Positions 27,001 to 38,212 of a DNA stretch of 64,000 nucleotides are shown here, in pieces. Numbering within the stretch: position 1 is the stretch's first letter; every line of letters starts with the position of its first letter. The notes below the pieces were generated by a model. The model worked only from the letters and a program-made list of their open reading frames with translations, ran no database searches and was not told the origin of the DNA. Source of the stretch: Hybos culiciformis (Eukaryota; Arthropoda; Insecta; Diptera; Hybotidae); assembly GCA_964007475.1 (NCBI GenBank), contig OZ023273.1:20137557-20201556 (forward strand). The letters are read 5' to 3'. The position numbers were made by a program, and so were the translations under genes.

Positions 27001-28798
27001 TATACTTATTTTTAAATTAAGGTACATAAATTCCGTACTTTTGATTAAATCAAGTTTAAATGATTATCGCATAAGCTATTTTGGATTTCTTGAAACATAT
27101 CCACAATTTACGTTAAATAACTTTTGCAATGGTATCGACCGGTAACATTTCATTGGTTAAGAAATTTACAAGTCACAGATATACACGGGTTTTCATTTTT
27201 AAAATTAAATTTAAATTAAATAGAAATTATTTGAAAAAAACTAATTAAATTTACAGAAGTACAGTTTCATTAACTCTAGTATGTATTTTAAACGTATATT
27301 ACAACTTTGAGCACACGACAATAACCTGTATATCACACCAGTAACTGGTATTTTATATTAATAAAATTTTGAAACCAAATGTATATTGCTACAGCCCCAA
27401 ATTTCGAACTCATTAATTAAAGCGAAAAGAATAAGAATTATTTTTAAATTTTAATATAAAACTGATCAGACTATACCTGTTCTACGATATCCGAAATTTT
27501 CAAAGTTCATTATAGATTCAATTAAAATTTATAAAATAATCGCATTGAATTTTATAATTTTAGTATATGCATTATCGAAACTAATTCATAATGGTATTTT
27601 AAACAGATTTACACTTTAGATCAGCTTCAAAAATTGTACAAATTTATTAAGCTATGAAACAAATACAAATTCATTCATGTCGCGAGCCCAAATCTCAACG
27701 TACTTTCGTCGTTTTTTATTTCAATTCAATTTTTTTTTTATTTTTTTATGCTGTAAGAACATAGAGTAAGTAACATTACGTCTGTAAAAAACGACAACAT
27801 AATTTAAAAAAGGAAAATAATAATGAAGATTGCACTTATAAATAAATTTATACGAAATAAGTTTAAAAAAAAAATCCATATACTCTTATTTATTTTTTTA
27901 TATTTTATTTTTCTCAATTCAATGTTATTTAGAATTTTTATAAACGTAAAATTGAACAAGAAAATAAAGAAGAAAAAAAAAACATACATTTTGCGAATAA
28001 GTTAAAGATATCACTTAATCTGTGGTCCCTGCGGGTTTATTTCGCTAAACAGAAAAAAAAATAAAATTTACAAAAAGGTATGTTAAGACTTTTCTTGGAT
28101 AAAAAAAAAAAAAAAAAAATGTATGTATGTACATACACATTATAGTTGGATACGATATACATAATGTAAATATTTATACATAAATATAAAATTGTATATA
28201 AACTATAACTGACAACAGGATTATCAGATGTTTTTTTTTTTTTTATCCATTTCATTTAAGAAAATTTTTATTTTTTTATTAAGTAATAAATGACAATAAA
28301 TCGAAGGAACGCAACGCATGTTTGTTAGTCGCGATCATGTAATCCAAGCTTTTTTTTTTTTTTTTTTTTAGTTTTGCATATTAAAGAAAATGTTCATCTT
28401 TCGAACTATGCAATTTACATGGAATTATCACGCATATTTAAGGTTCAGTTCTTGAAAAGACCAGTTGATATATATCAAAAAAATTATGATGCTATCTGTT
28501 GTTATGTTCAATTATAATATGTGTCAATTTGAAAATGCAGAATTATCAAGAATAAAATCAAATTAAAATTGAAAAAGGTTCGAATGCTACCTTGATCACT
28601 ATGTGCCAAAGGTATAAAGTTATGTTATTTATTTCTTACCATAATTATCAAAAGTAAAAACTTTTATGTATTTTTATTTCAGGACGTTCATTGTATGTCT
28701 TGAAACGAATGTTAATAAAAATAAAACCATTGTTTCAACGGATTTCGATAAGCAACAAAATTATGTTATGTCTTAAAATATAGAAGACTGAGACACAA
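24100..28798. other. A/T-rich non-coding stretch
   Basis: Dense A/T homopolymers. Open frames here, such as 25099-25482, are Phe/Lys/Ile-rich composition artefacts. A short palindromic patch near 26200-26209 (GGTACGGTACC) is the only other structure noted. Confidence 0.5.
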
Positions 28799-29026
28799 AT
28801 GAAGAGAATAACAGATAAATGTTTTAGGTACGTAACCGGATTTATTAAAACGTTGAACAAGAAATTCGTTCAATTGAATCTCAACTATGTCAAAATGAAA
28901 ATTTTATTGAAAGAATCAATGCTTGTAAACGTGGATCCGAATAATGGATTGTCGATTGCTATATATACGTATATAATGATTTGTTGCCTTAAAACCAGCT
29001 TAACAATTGATTCAAACGAGAACTAA
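28799..29026 (+). CDS. Unrecognised 75-codon ORF
   Basis: ATG-started frame beginning MKRITDKCFRYVTGFIKTLN, with a middle segment LLKESMLVNVDPNNGLSIAI. Compared with other short frames in the window, it is not dominated by homopolymers and uses a wider set of residues and codons. There is no signal peptide, no recognised domain and no supporting neighbour gene. In DNA this A/T-rich a chance ORF of this size is unremarkable, so this is recorded mainly so it can be tested. Confidence 0.1.
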   Translation: MKRITDKCFRYVTGFIKTLNKKFVQLNLNYVKMKILLKESMLVNVDPNNGLSIAIYTYIMICCLKTSLTIDSNEN

Positions 29027-31513
29027 TTCGGATATATTATGCAAAAAAAAAAACGTTCAAAAACATAAGATATGTATTTAGGATATAACTTTTAAAAATG
29101 CATATTTGAAGATGTTAAAGCAGGAAAGATTTTTCTGTTTTATTTTTATAATTTTTTTTTTTTTGTAAATCAAAATGTTTAAAGGCGCAGTTATGTTGAA
29201 ACAAAACGAGAAGTGAATGCTTTTTAACCTAAAAAAAAAACTAGGTACCTATAACTAAATTAATTCTTAAATCATGCAAAGTGCGCAGAACAGGTAAGAA
29301 AAACAAAAAAAAAAATTTAAAAGAAAGAAATTTCTTAAAGCATTTTATTGGTATTTCTTTAAGAATTTTAAATGCATAATTTAACATTCATTATTTATAT
29401 AAATTTATCTGAAGGATTACCAATTTCATATGATAATTTAGTTGAAATGATGCTTAAATGAATTTATACCAATATTTCTAGTTTTTTTTTTTTATTTTTT
29501 TTTTTTTCTTCATTTTCAATTTTCGCATGATATGCAAATTTATTATTTTATTTTTTTCTTCGCATTTATAAAAATATAAATATAAATTTTTGACAAAAAC
29601 TGTTGCTGTTAATACTAATTTAGCTGCTGATTTCTTTATTAAAAAGTTAAAATAAATAAAAAGAAAATTTATGTCTACGTTATACATAAATTGTTTTTAT
29701 GCTGGAAAAAAAGATAAGAATTAAAGCATAAATGAATTTATTTATTTACATCTTATTCATGCAAGAGATGTTAAAATTAATAAAATATATAATTATATAT
29801 TTTCTAAAATATTGATTTAAAAACTTTTTATTTGTTTATAACTCTATAATTAATTTCTATTAGTTTTATTCATCATAAATTTCAAGTTTCACATTCCTTA
29901 ATTAAAGCAGAGATTAAATCTTGTCATTGTAGATTCCCGCATAAATATATGTAAACATGTTAGTTGTCCGTTTCATGATCTTTTCAGTATGAAATATTTA
30001 AAGTAACAAAAATTAATATTAATTTTACTTACAATTTTAACAGCAGATTAAGTTCCAAAAATGTAATCCAAATTAATCCAATATTAGAGCTGAAATGAAA
30101 AAAAGAAAATAAATATAAATTTTGATGAATTTGAACAATTAGAGTAATATTTTAGTTTATAGGTACTTCTTTATATGTCCTCGAACTTACTCCTAAACCA
30201 AATATTAACAAAAATTTTAAGTTTTACTCTTAACATTAAAATCTGAGCTTTAAAATGAAGAAAGTTCTAATAAAAATAAAATGTAACTCCTAATCCTGTA
30301 GTAGTCTGGTAGTCTGGATGAAAGAAATCAATTTTTTAAGAAGTAAGTATTTTTTTTAAGTCTTAACATTTATTAATTTTTTTTGTTATTAAGTATAGTT
30401 CACTATTTTCGGTTCTGACGTATTGAAGGATTTCCAATTTATTTTAATAAATAAATTTTAGCAAAATAAAAAAAAAACAGATGGAATATATTTTTTTAAC
30501 AATAAGCTATATAAAATACAAAAATTTCACAATTCATCAAAAATTACAGTAAAAATGTTAAACTAACATTATACCTAACATGTTATGTTATTTATGCTAT
30601 ACCTATTATTATACCCTACAAATTTATGTCATTCATATTATATCTATGACTCTTCATAAAAATAATATCTTTTTTTTTTGTTTTTTTTTTTTTTTTTAAA
30701 TAACTCTACATTATATAAAATTTCATCATTTGAAAATTTTATTTTATTTTAAAAAGAATTTGAAAGAGAAAAAAAAAGGAAATGATAATAATCTCAGATG
30801 CAAACCTCCAAAAAAAATTTTTGAATGTAAAAAGATTTTATCGCCATCTATTACTTTTGATGGGAACATAAAGCATATAAAATTAGGAAATTTTATTTTC
30901 GAAATTAAAAATTCAAGATAAAATTTTTATCTCTGATTTAATATAATAAAAAAAAAAAAACTTAAAATATGTAGGTATGCATAATGTTTAGGTATATGTT
31001 ATATTATTATTATTTTCATAATATATGGAAAAATGAAAAAAGCACTACATGTACATGATACAACAAAACATGAATCACATGATGCAAACATTGATTACTA
31101 TTATTTGTTTGAAATTTGTGATTAGGGCAATATATAAAATTCCAAATGTACATAATGTTATTTTGATTATTTACCAATATTTATTGCAGAATAAAAGTTG
31201 ATTAAATTAGCACCTTATTTTTATTTAGATTTAAAAAATCTTTTCATCTGTATTTTGTACATATCAGACAATTTAAATTAAACATTTGTATAAAACCTAA
31301 AATTATACTAGTCGTAAGTCATCCAAAAGATAATTTTGATTTTTATTCAATTCAATAAAATTTGCAGACAAATATTATTTGGAACGAACATTGAGTAGTT
31401 GTAACTATATGAATAAATTTAGCTTTACAATTCTGATCTAAATGTATAATGATTTTCAACAATTATGAAAAATTATTAAATGCATCAAATAAGAATATTG
31501 GTTTTAAAATAAT
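29027..31513. other. A/T-rich non-coding stretch
   Basis: Only homopolymer tracts and low-complexity frames are seen. A tiny direct repeat (TAGTCTGG twice) lies at 30302-30318. Nothing else can be supported. Confidence 0.5.
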
Positions 31514-31522
31514 AGTAGATTA

Positions 31523-31701
31523 TTGTATATGTAAACTAAATTTGTTATTAATTAAGAGTTCTGTATACACAAAAATACATTGACACGAGTCAATACTTAT
31601 ATCACGAGACCGAAGATCGAGTGATATAAATTGACAAGTGTCAATGTATTTTTGTGTAAATACAGAACGAGTTGTATAACAAATTTTGTTTACATATCCA
31701 A
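31523..31701. repeat. 179-bp foldback head of the HINE-like element
   Basis: Outer arms ACAAAAATACATTGACAC and GTGTCAATGTATTTTTGTGT pair, as do TTGTATATGTAAAC...AAATTTGTTAT and its counterpart near 31678-31701. The inner arm TTATATCAC pairs with GTGATATAA around a GAGACCGAAGATCGA core. The whole is one long, slightly imperfect palindrome. The homologous structure at 56801-56978 has nearly the same length and changes on both arms, so pairing is largely kept despite sequence divergence. Confidence 0.85.
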
Positions 31702-31824
31702 TATACTGTTTTAATGCGTAGGGGAGAGGTAGTTTCAAAGAGAGAATATTTTGTCTTCTCATTTTTTTTTTGTATTTGGCTGTATTGAAATATTGTGAGA
31801 GATATTATGTTTGTTTAGGTATTA

Positions 31825-32043
31825 CCATAGATTAAGAACACAGAAAGATTGGAAGCTTCATACAACATTTTTTCAGTCATTTTTGGTATTTTTATGTGAA
31901 TGTGTTAGTAAAACTAAATAAAATTCTTTTCATATATTGATAATTATCAAGTATTTTATTTTGTTTTACTAACACATTCACATAAAAATACCAAAAATAA
32001 TGTCGTATGAAGCTTCCCATCTTTCTGTATTCTTAATCTATGG
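31825..32043. mobile_element. 219-bp foldback MITE inserted in HINE-like copy 1
   Basis: The ends CCATAGATTAAGAA and TTCTTAATCTATGG are inverted, and the arms remain nearly identical for roughly 95-105 bp, with a small indel (about 9 bp near 31870) and few mismatches, around a short A/T centre. TATTA flanks both sides (31820-31824 and 32044-32048). The related copy at 57962-57968 has a single uninterrupted TATTACG at the matching point, an empty site that confirms the insertion and a 5-bp duplication. No coding capacity. Superfamily unknown. Confidence 0.88.
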
Positions 32044-32070
32044 TATTACGTAATATTCAATACGAAACAT

Positions 32071-32222
32071 CTAAATGATTTCATTATTTACGCTGATGCA
32101 TCTAAATTTTTTCATTATATACGCTGATGCATCCAAATTTTTTCATTATATACGCTGATGCATCTAAATTTTTTCATTATTTACGCAGATTCATCTAAAT
32201 GATTGCATGTGTATTGACGCAT
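32071..32222. repeat. 31-bp minisatellite inside HINE-like copy 1
   Basis: Units start at 32071, 32102, 32133, 32164 and 32195, exactly 31 bp apart, with pattern CTAAATTTTTTCATTATATA then CGCTGATGCAT. Four full units are followed by a shorter diverged one. The second family copy has an unrelated repeat in this position (58006-58053). Confidence 0.92.
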
Positions 32223-32293
32223 ATAATACTCCATTTAGTGATCTAAATTCTATAGCACTAAATACAACATAACGATCCCCAACGCATTAAAAT

Positions 32294-35077
32294 CTTATAA
32301 AGAAACCCTTCACTGTTTTTAATGTCAGTAAATAAAAGTTTGTCTAACACAGAATGCCATATGTCTAATAGTATAATATTCTTTAATATTCTATAATGAT
32401 TAAGACTAACTTATTTCTATCAAAATATACTTTATTTCTTAACTATAACCCGCATCAGATTCTCAGTTTATCAATTAAACTGCAATCATTAAAAATTTAT
32501 TTATAAAAATTTTTTTAATATGAAAAAATAGTATTTAATATATTTTTTATTTAGTCTTTAATTCTCACAGAAAATTTCCCACCATAATACGATATCAATT
32601 GTTCGTTTTTTTGAACGATTTAAAAAATAATGGTAAAATATCAAGAATCTTATTTAATTTGGTTAAATTTTTTTGTTAATAAAAAATTCAAGATAAGAAA
32701 GAGAAATCGATTGCGAAAGAAGAAACTTGTTACAAAAACGTTCTAAATCTATAATTTAAACATTACAATTTTTTAAGTTTTAATAATAACGTGTAAAAAT
32801 AATGTTAACAAATTCGACTAACGTTCAACAAATTTTTCTCGAACCATATTTATAAACCTTGGACAGGGAAAAAACTTTGATTTCAAAAAATAAACTAATA
32901 GGAGAATAAAAGTGCAAACAAAATAGATTCATTCATACTATTTAAACATTTCATTTTGTTGTATAATTTAAATTTAATAAAATAAGTATAAATTGCAATT
33001 CTTTAATTTCAAATAATACAAGATTTTTAATTTAACCCAATATGTAACAGTTAGTTAAAGTTAATCCATTGAATATTACTTTTACAAAACTTTGACACCT
33101 CATTTAAAATCCTTTTTGGAAATCATAAAAGTTCCTTTCCTTTGGTGATAAGATCTTCACATATTGTCTACATTATCACTTCAATTAAAAATGTTTAGAT
33201 TCTTTTTTGTTTTTTATTTTTTTATTTTTCAAGATCTTACTTTTGTTATGCCATAATGTTGTATTTAGTGTCATCTGGAATGTATATACGACATGTTTTA
33301 TAGAAATGAAGAAAAATTTGTAGAGATGTTCGTCCATGTTTACATAATAAATTTTCATATTGTCTCAGTTTCTAGTGATATAAATGTAAACATTTATATG
33401 AATACAGTTTTACATTTAATTCCTCATAATTATAATATATATATATGCGTAATATACACATATGCGTACATACAAGATACAACTATTATAAATCAACTAT
33501 TTTCCATTTTATTACTTAAATAAATCATTATAATATTTTATTAGCTGCAAGACTACATATTAGAACGAGATGAGTACAATATTGAACCAAACTTTCTATC
33601 TTCAAACATTAAGTTTAACACGATAAAATGGTGTACTTTGAATAAAAAACTAAAAATTTCAAAGCAATGAGAAAAATAAAATCATTGATATTTATGGAAA
33701 TTTTCATTTTTACAATTTATTTTCAACAACACCGCAATCTTTATTATATGAATTGTAATTGAATACTGGTACAATTGGGTCCTTACAATTGTTTTGACTT
33801 TGATACAATTAAATTCTAGTAGAATTTACTACTATTGTTAACATAAAAACGTGGAAATTTTACAATACTTTTTGTCTGCTTATTATTGTTCTGTTTTCTC
33901 ATGCAATTTCGATTTTATAATTTTTTTTTTTACACCTTTATGCTATACGTTCATTAGCTGTCAATTGATATTTCTTATTAGTTACTTCTATTTTTTTAGT
34001 TGTTATTATTGAATTTAAAATATATGTATTTTGATTTTCTTTATTGTAAAAAATATTTTAACTTCTCACAGATGTAACTCAAACTTTTAAGCTCGATAAT
34101 TTTTAAATATCTTTAAAAGTGAAGATATTTGTGATTTTTTTTTGTTGAAATTAAAGATGCATTAAGTACTTTTCTTCGGTAACGATAATGAATATGATAC
34201 TATGACTATAGCTGTACTCCAATTGAAAGAGATCGAAGGTGATGATTACTACACAAGCCGTAAAAAAAACATCTCGTAGGGATAAAAATCATGACATAAA
34301 TTTTTTTTATGAAAATCCTTACTGAAAAATTGAATTGTAAAAAGGGAATTAAAATAAATTTTTGTTCAATGCAGTTGAATTTTGTGTCGTAAAAATTACT
34401 AACCATTAATTATATATTAAATTTTTATAATTATTTATAATTAAATTTTTAAATTTTAATTATAATTAAATTTTATAAATAAATTATGTTTTTTCTTTTT
34501 GCTTCCATCCAATTATACAGACTACTCTTTAAGTTTCCTATAGGAACTTTCATATAGTTTACAAGATGCTTTGAATTAATTTGATTTTATACTTTGTAGA
34601 GGGCTTTAAAATTATCTCGGTTCTGTGTGAATACACAGATAATTATATTTACCTTCGTTTTACGAAAAGCTTCGAATAAAAATACTAAAAAGAGCTCAAA
34701 AATCGTATATAAAAAGGATATTTAAGATGGTGAATTAGAAAAAAAAAACTCTATTACAGACTTTTTCCACCACTCATTGCACATTTATTGCCAAGCAACA
34801 AGTAATATAAACATTGTTGAAATAAAATTTTTCCTTGGGGAAAATTATCCTTTTTTTGTAATGTCCTTTTATTAAATGTCCTTTTAAGTAAAATCTCAAA
34901 CCAACTGGTTACAAAAAAATGCAATAGATGTCTCAAGATGAAAAGGATAATAACATTTTCTACTGTATTCACAATACTATATTCATATCTGATATCTATA
35001 CGGAAAATACCATCCGAACTTTGAAATTGAAACTTTAATGCCTTAATACGATATAATATATGAAAAGATTAAAGTTA
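32294..35077. other. A/T-rich non-coding stretch
   Basis: No gene or element supported. An A/T-only imperfect palindrome lies near 34415-34480. Confidence 0.5.
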
Positions 35078-35163
35078 CCGGAAAGGATATCAAGGATATC
35101 GAATAAGTAAAAATCAGATTGATACTCTTGATCTGATTTTGATGCTTCTATATCCTTTACGGA
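35078..35163. repeat. Imperfect foldback
   Basis: An inner perfect stem, AAAATCAGAT with ATCTGATTTT (35110-35141), is enclosed by an outer stem, CCGGAAAGGATAT with ATATCCTTTACGG. It could be a decayed foldback element. No target duplication was found. Confidence 0.6.
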
Positions 35164-35540
35164 GGCTTTTCTTATAAATATTGCGTTATGTTTCCAATAA
35201 TTAACATTTTATATAAACGCGTTCGAAAAGGTAGAGATTAAAAACCTGTGAAACTGTCTAAAATAAGACATCTTTTCTATACAAAAATTAGAAACCTAGA
35301 ACCCTTCCCAAAAGTAAGTTTGATCCTACTTTACAGGCTTAACAGCACTTCAATAGCAGAATTGTTAAAAGATATTCTTCTGTATAGTTCTTTTTTGATT
35401 TAAAGCATTTTATGCGTCTCATTTCGTCGTAACTTAATGTTTTGCGTTTGACGTCAGAAGAATGAAAGAAGAATGAATGAAGAATTGAGAAGTGTGCGAA
35501 CTTAACGATAAACAATATGAATTTTATTATAAATAGAATG

Positions 35541-35548
35541 CTATAAAC
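35541..35548. repeat. Target-site duplication, left, hAT 35549-35989
   Basis: CTATAAAC, identical to 35990-35997. Confidence 0.92.
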
Positions 35549-35989
35549 CAGCGTTTCTCAACCTTTCTACTATTGCGACCTATAAAATATGAATACAAAA
35601 TAACGCGACCCTCAATGTGAAAAATAACGCGACGAAATCTGAAAAATTTAATGACAAGCTAGAAAGACACCTTTAAAATGTTTTATTTATTTTTATTTTA
35701 ATGACTTATAATATGTTGTTGACACATTCATTTGATAATTAATTTTTTTTCGTTCGATTTGTTTAAAGCGAATGAATTTTAAAAGCTGTTTTATTATTAT
35801 CAATCTAAAAACAGAGCAATCTGTTAGAAAATAGATGTATAGATTAATTCTTCTTACATAATCAAAATATTTTATTATTTTTGAAAAAATATATGTAGCA
35901 TTTGTAATAGAATTTTCCCATTAAAACGACCCATTGAAAATCTTTCGCGACCCAAATTCGGGTCGCGACCCTAAGGTTGAGAAACACTG
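35549..35989. mobile_element. Non-autonomous hAT transposon, 441 bp
   Basis: Ends CAGCGTTTCTCAACCTT and (reverse complement of the right end) CAGTGTTTCTCAACCTT match at 16 of 17 positions, the classic CAG(N)GTTTCTCAACC hAT terminus. Perfect 8-bp duplications CTATAAAC lie at 35541-35548 and 35990-35997. GCGACC motifs follow the termini on both sides. Near the right end TCGCGACCC (35945-35953) pairs perfectly with GGGTCGCGA (35960-35968). There is no transposase; the interior is A/T-rich filler. Confidence 0.94.
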
Positions 35990-35997
35990 CTATAAAC
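35990..35997. repeat. Target-site duplication, right, hAT 35549-35989
   Basis: CTATAAAC, identical to 35541-35548. Confidence 0.92.
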
Positions 35998-36706
35998 TTT
36001 CGTCATCGATTATATTCTTCTACTAGTCTGACATTTCTTTGGGTAATACGATTATACGAATATACAACAAGTTTATAATATTTGTTACAATCACAAAAAA
36101 ATAATGGAAAATAAATAAATGAATTTGAGCTATATGCTGTGCTCTATTTAACAATACATAGTTTTATAAACCGCTGCCATAGTACCAACAATAAAATTAT
36201 TATTATCAATTAAATTTTTATTATACGGAACATGAATTCTTTCGATTAAAAAGTAATATTTTGTTATTCAATGTGAAAAACAAAGACAACATTTTAAAAA
36301 TTCGGAAATCATTTTACATTTATGCTTTTAAAAGTTTACAAAAAGAATTAGGAAAATCATGCAAAATATTTCAAAAACAATAATAATTCTGTTCTTCCTA
36401 TCAAACTTTATTATTATTACAGCAGTTTAGGTATTGAATAGATCAAAATATTATTATTGGAATTTATCATTGTGAACGAGTAACAAGTAACATTTATTTT
36501 AGTTTATCTCATTTCATAAGGTAATTTTAATACGAAAATAAACATATAAATGTAGTTTTACATGTTGAGAAATATTATTAAAATATTCTAAGTAAGTTAT
36601 ATAAAAAAATAATAATAATTGGGAATTTTAAAAATAAAAATTATTGCCATTGCCAATCATAAGTTTGCTTCTATTTTAAATTTTTTTTTTAAATAATGGA
36701 ATAATG

Positions 36707-37171
36707 CAGTGGTTTTTAACCTTTTTGGGGTCGGGGAGCACATTAAACATGAAACTTTCCCAGAGCATCAGAACTAATTAATATTGATTCTAGTAATTTG
36801 GATTATATACACGGAAATATATTTTTTTTTTCATTTATTCAAATCAAAATTCATAATATAAAATAAAACCAAAAAAAAATAAATTGTTACAAATTCAAAA
36901 AAACAGTTAAAAAAAAAATGTAATAAAAAAAGTCAATGTGATATTTGAGCCTGATGAGTTCTACATATTTCGCTAATATTAAGTCTAATATGAGATATTG
37001 CTAAAAAAAACAACGAACATTTTTCAAACGCCATTAAACCATGTATTACATAAATTTAATGATGAGAATATAGCACTTTTTAATATATTATTTTCATTTT
37101 CGTTTCGCGGCGCACTTGGGATATGGTTGTGGAGCACTAATGCTCCGCGGAGCACTGGTTAAGAATCACTG
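36707..37171. mobile_element. Non-autonomous hAT transposon, 465 bp
   Basis: The left end CAGTGGTTTTTAACC and the reverse complement of the right end, CAGTGATTCTTAACC, match at 13 of 15 positions. Flanking 8-mers GAATAATG (36699-36706) and GTATAATG (37172-37179) differ at one base, a slightly decayed hAT target duplication. GGAGCAC motifs sit subterminally on both sides (36735-36741 and 37131-37137), and a perfect 14-bp palindrome, TGCTCCGCGGAGCA, lies at 37141-37154. No transposase. The greater end divergence suggests an older insertion than the hAT element 700 bp upstream, and the different termini mark a different family. Confidence 0.88.
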
Positions 37172-37636
37172 GTATAATGTGTATAATGAATATATATGTA
37201 AGTAGATGGCGTTCTATATAAATACCTTTGTACATAAAATGTTTCACAAATCGAGCAACAAGTATATATAGGTTCAAATGTTTTTTTTTTTTTTTTATAA
37301 AATTGTTTATTTATTTGAAATTCATTTGCATAAACATAATGTTATAAAATATTACAGAGCTAGGCTTAGATCTACCTTTTCTACTGAATACAAAATTTAA
37401 TATACTTATTATTAGTTTTTAATTTCATTTTAATATTAGAAAATTTGAGGCAAAATTATTGTTAGGTTCAAATGTATACTGGCAATATTTTTTGAAGTTT
37501 ATACTTCTTTTAACGCGGTGTATGATATAAATGAGTAATTCTGTAGGGGGTAAAAATTTTTTTACTCATTCGAATTTGAGTTAAAAAAAAAAACGACATG
37601 CTGTACCGTTTGAATACTCAAAAAAAATGAGTCAAC

Positions 37637-37888
37637 TCAATAATCATTTGTTATTTATAAAAACAAAATAATTTGGCGCGAAAAATTTAAATTCAAATTA
37701 TTTTTAAAAATCTTTCGTTTACAAATTTTTTAAAATTTAAATTTTTTTTCAAATTAGGTAGTTCAATAATCATTTGTCATTTATAAAAACAAAATAATTT
37801 AGCACGGAAAATTTAAATTCAAATTATTTTTTAAAAATCTTTCGTTTACAAATTATCTAACAACTAAAATTTATTTTTCAAAATAGGT
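37637..37888. repeat. 126-bp tandem duplication
   Basis: Two direct copies begin TCAATAATCATTTGT at 37637 and 37763. They share ATAAAAACAAAATAATTT, then a (A/G)AAAATTTAAATTCAAATT stretch, then AATCTTTCGTTTACAAATT, and end in A(A/T)TAGGTAG. Few mismatches separate them. The second copy runs directly into the next repeat system at about 37876, so the two may form one composite array. Confidence 0.85.
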
Positions 37889-38132
37889 AGGTCCGGTGAA
37901 ATAAAGATTACCTGCCGAAAATTTTTTGGGCAGTGACCTACGGTTAGGTCGTGCCGGCTCAAAATATGTTAAAAAAAATTTTTTCCTCCGATCAAATAAT
38001 TAGATTACCTGACCAAAAATTTTGGATACGGAGCTACAGTTAGAGTCTTCCCGCCTCAAAATATACCAAAATAATTTTTTTTTTTAAATAGGTAGCTCGG
38101 GTGAGAAATAAAGATTACCTGCCCAAAAAAAA
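37876..38132. repeat. ~100-110-bp tandem units, left of the minisatellite
   Basis: Three degenerate units are aligned by GATTACCTG at 37906, 38003 and 38113. Full units read (A)ATAGGTAG.TC.GGTGA.ATAAAGATTACCTG.C.AAAA, then a TTTTGG / GAGCTAC / GTTAG block, then CTCAAAATAT and A/T tracts. The third is cut off after CCTGCCCAAAA, where the 12-bp minisatellite begins. The same unit resumes on the far side (40087-40256). Confidence 0.8.
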
Positions 38133-38212
38133 GGAAGGAAGTGAGGGCGGCAGTAAGGGCTGAAGAGAGGGCGGCAGTAAGGGCTGAAGAGAGGTCGGAA
38201 GGGAGGGCGGAA

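Larger units (their letters stand above)
31514..32293 (+). mobile_element. Helentron/HINE-like non-autonomous element, copy 1
   Basis: Order of modules: start block AGTAGATT; a 179-bp foldback (31523-31701); TTTTAATGCGTAGGGGAG (31710-31727); a unique segment with GTATTGAAATATTGTGAG; a 219-bp MITE insertion; a 31-bp tandem repeat (32071-32222); and an end block CCCCAACGCATTAAAAT whose complement matches the post-foldback block. Start, post-foldback, unique, ATTGCATGTGTATTGA and end modules all recur near 56.8-58.15 kb, so this is a dispersed family. Subterminal inverted repeats, a foldback and a variable internal minisatellite match Helentron-associated elements (DINE-1, pearl) as known from the literature; that class assignment is inference. 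It encodes no protein. Confidence 0.6.

Noticed and set aside
28684..28774. 30-codon terminal exon after a TTTATTTCAG acceptor
   Set aside because: The open frame is A/T-rich like its surroundings and of a length that recurs by chance beside the many CAG sites in this window.
31520..31762. 80-codon minus-strand ORF
   Set aside because: It lies within the foldback head and post-foldback block of the HINE-like element; homologous positions in the copy at 56.8 kb are not conserved as protein.
32071..32222. CRISPR-like regular repeat
   Set aside because: The 31-bp units are contiguous with no spacers, in a eukaryotic mobile element.
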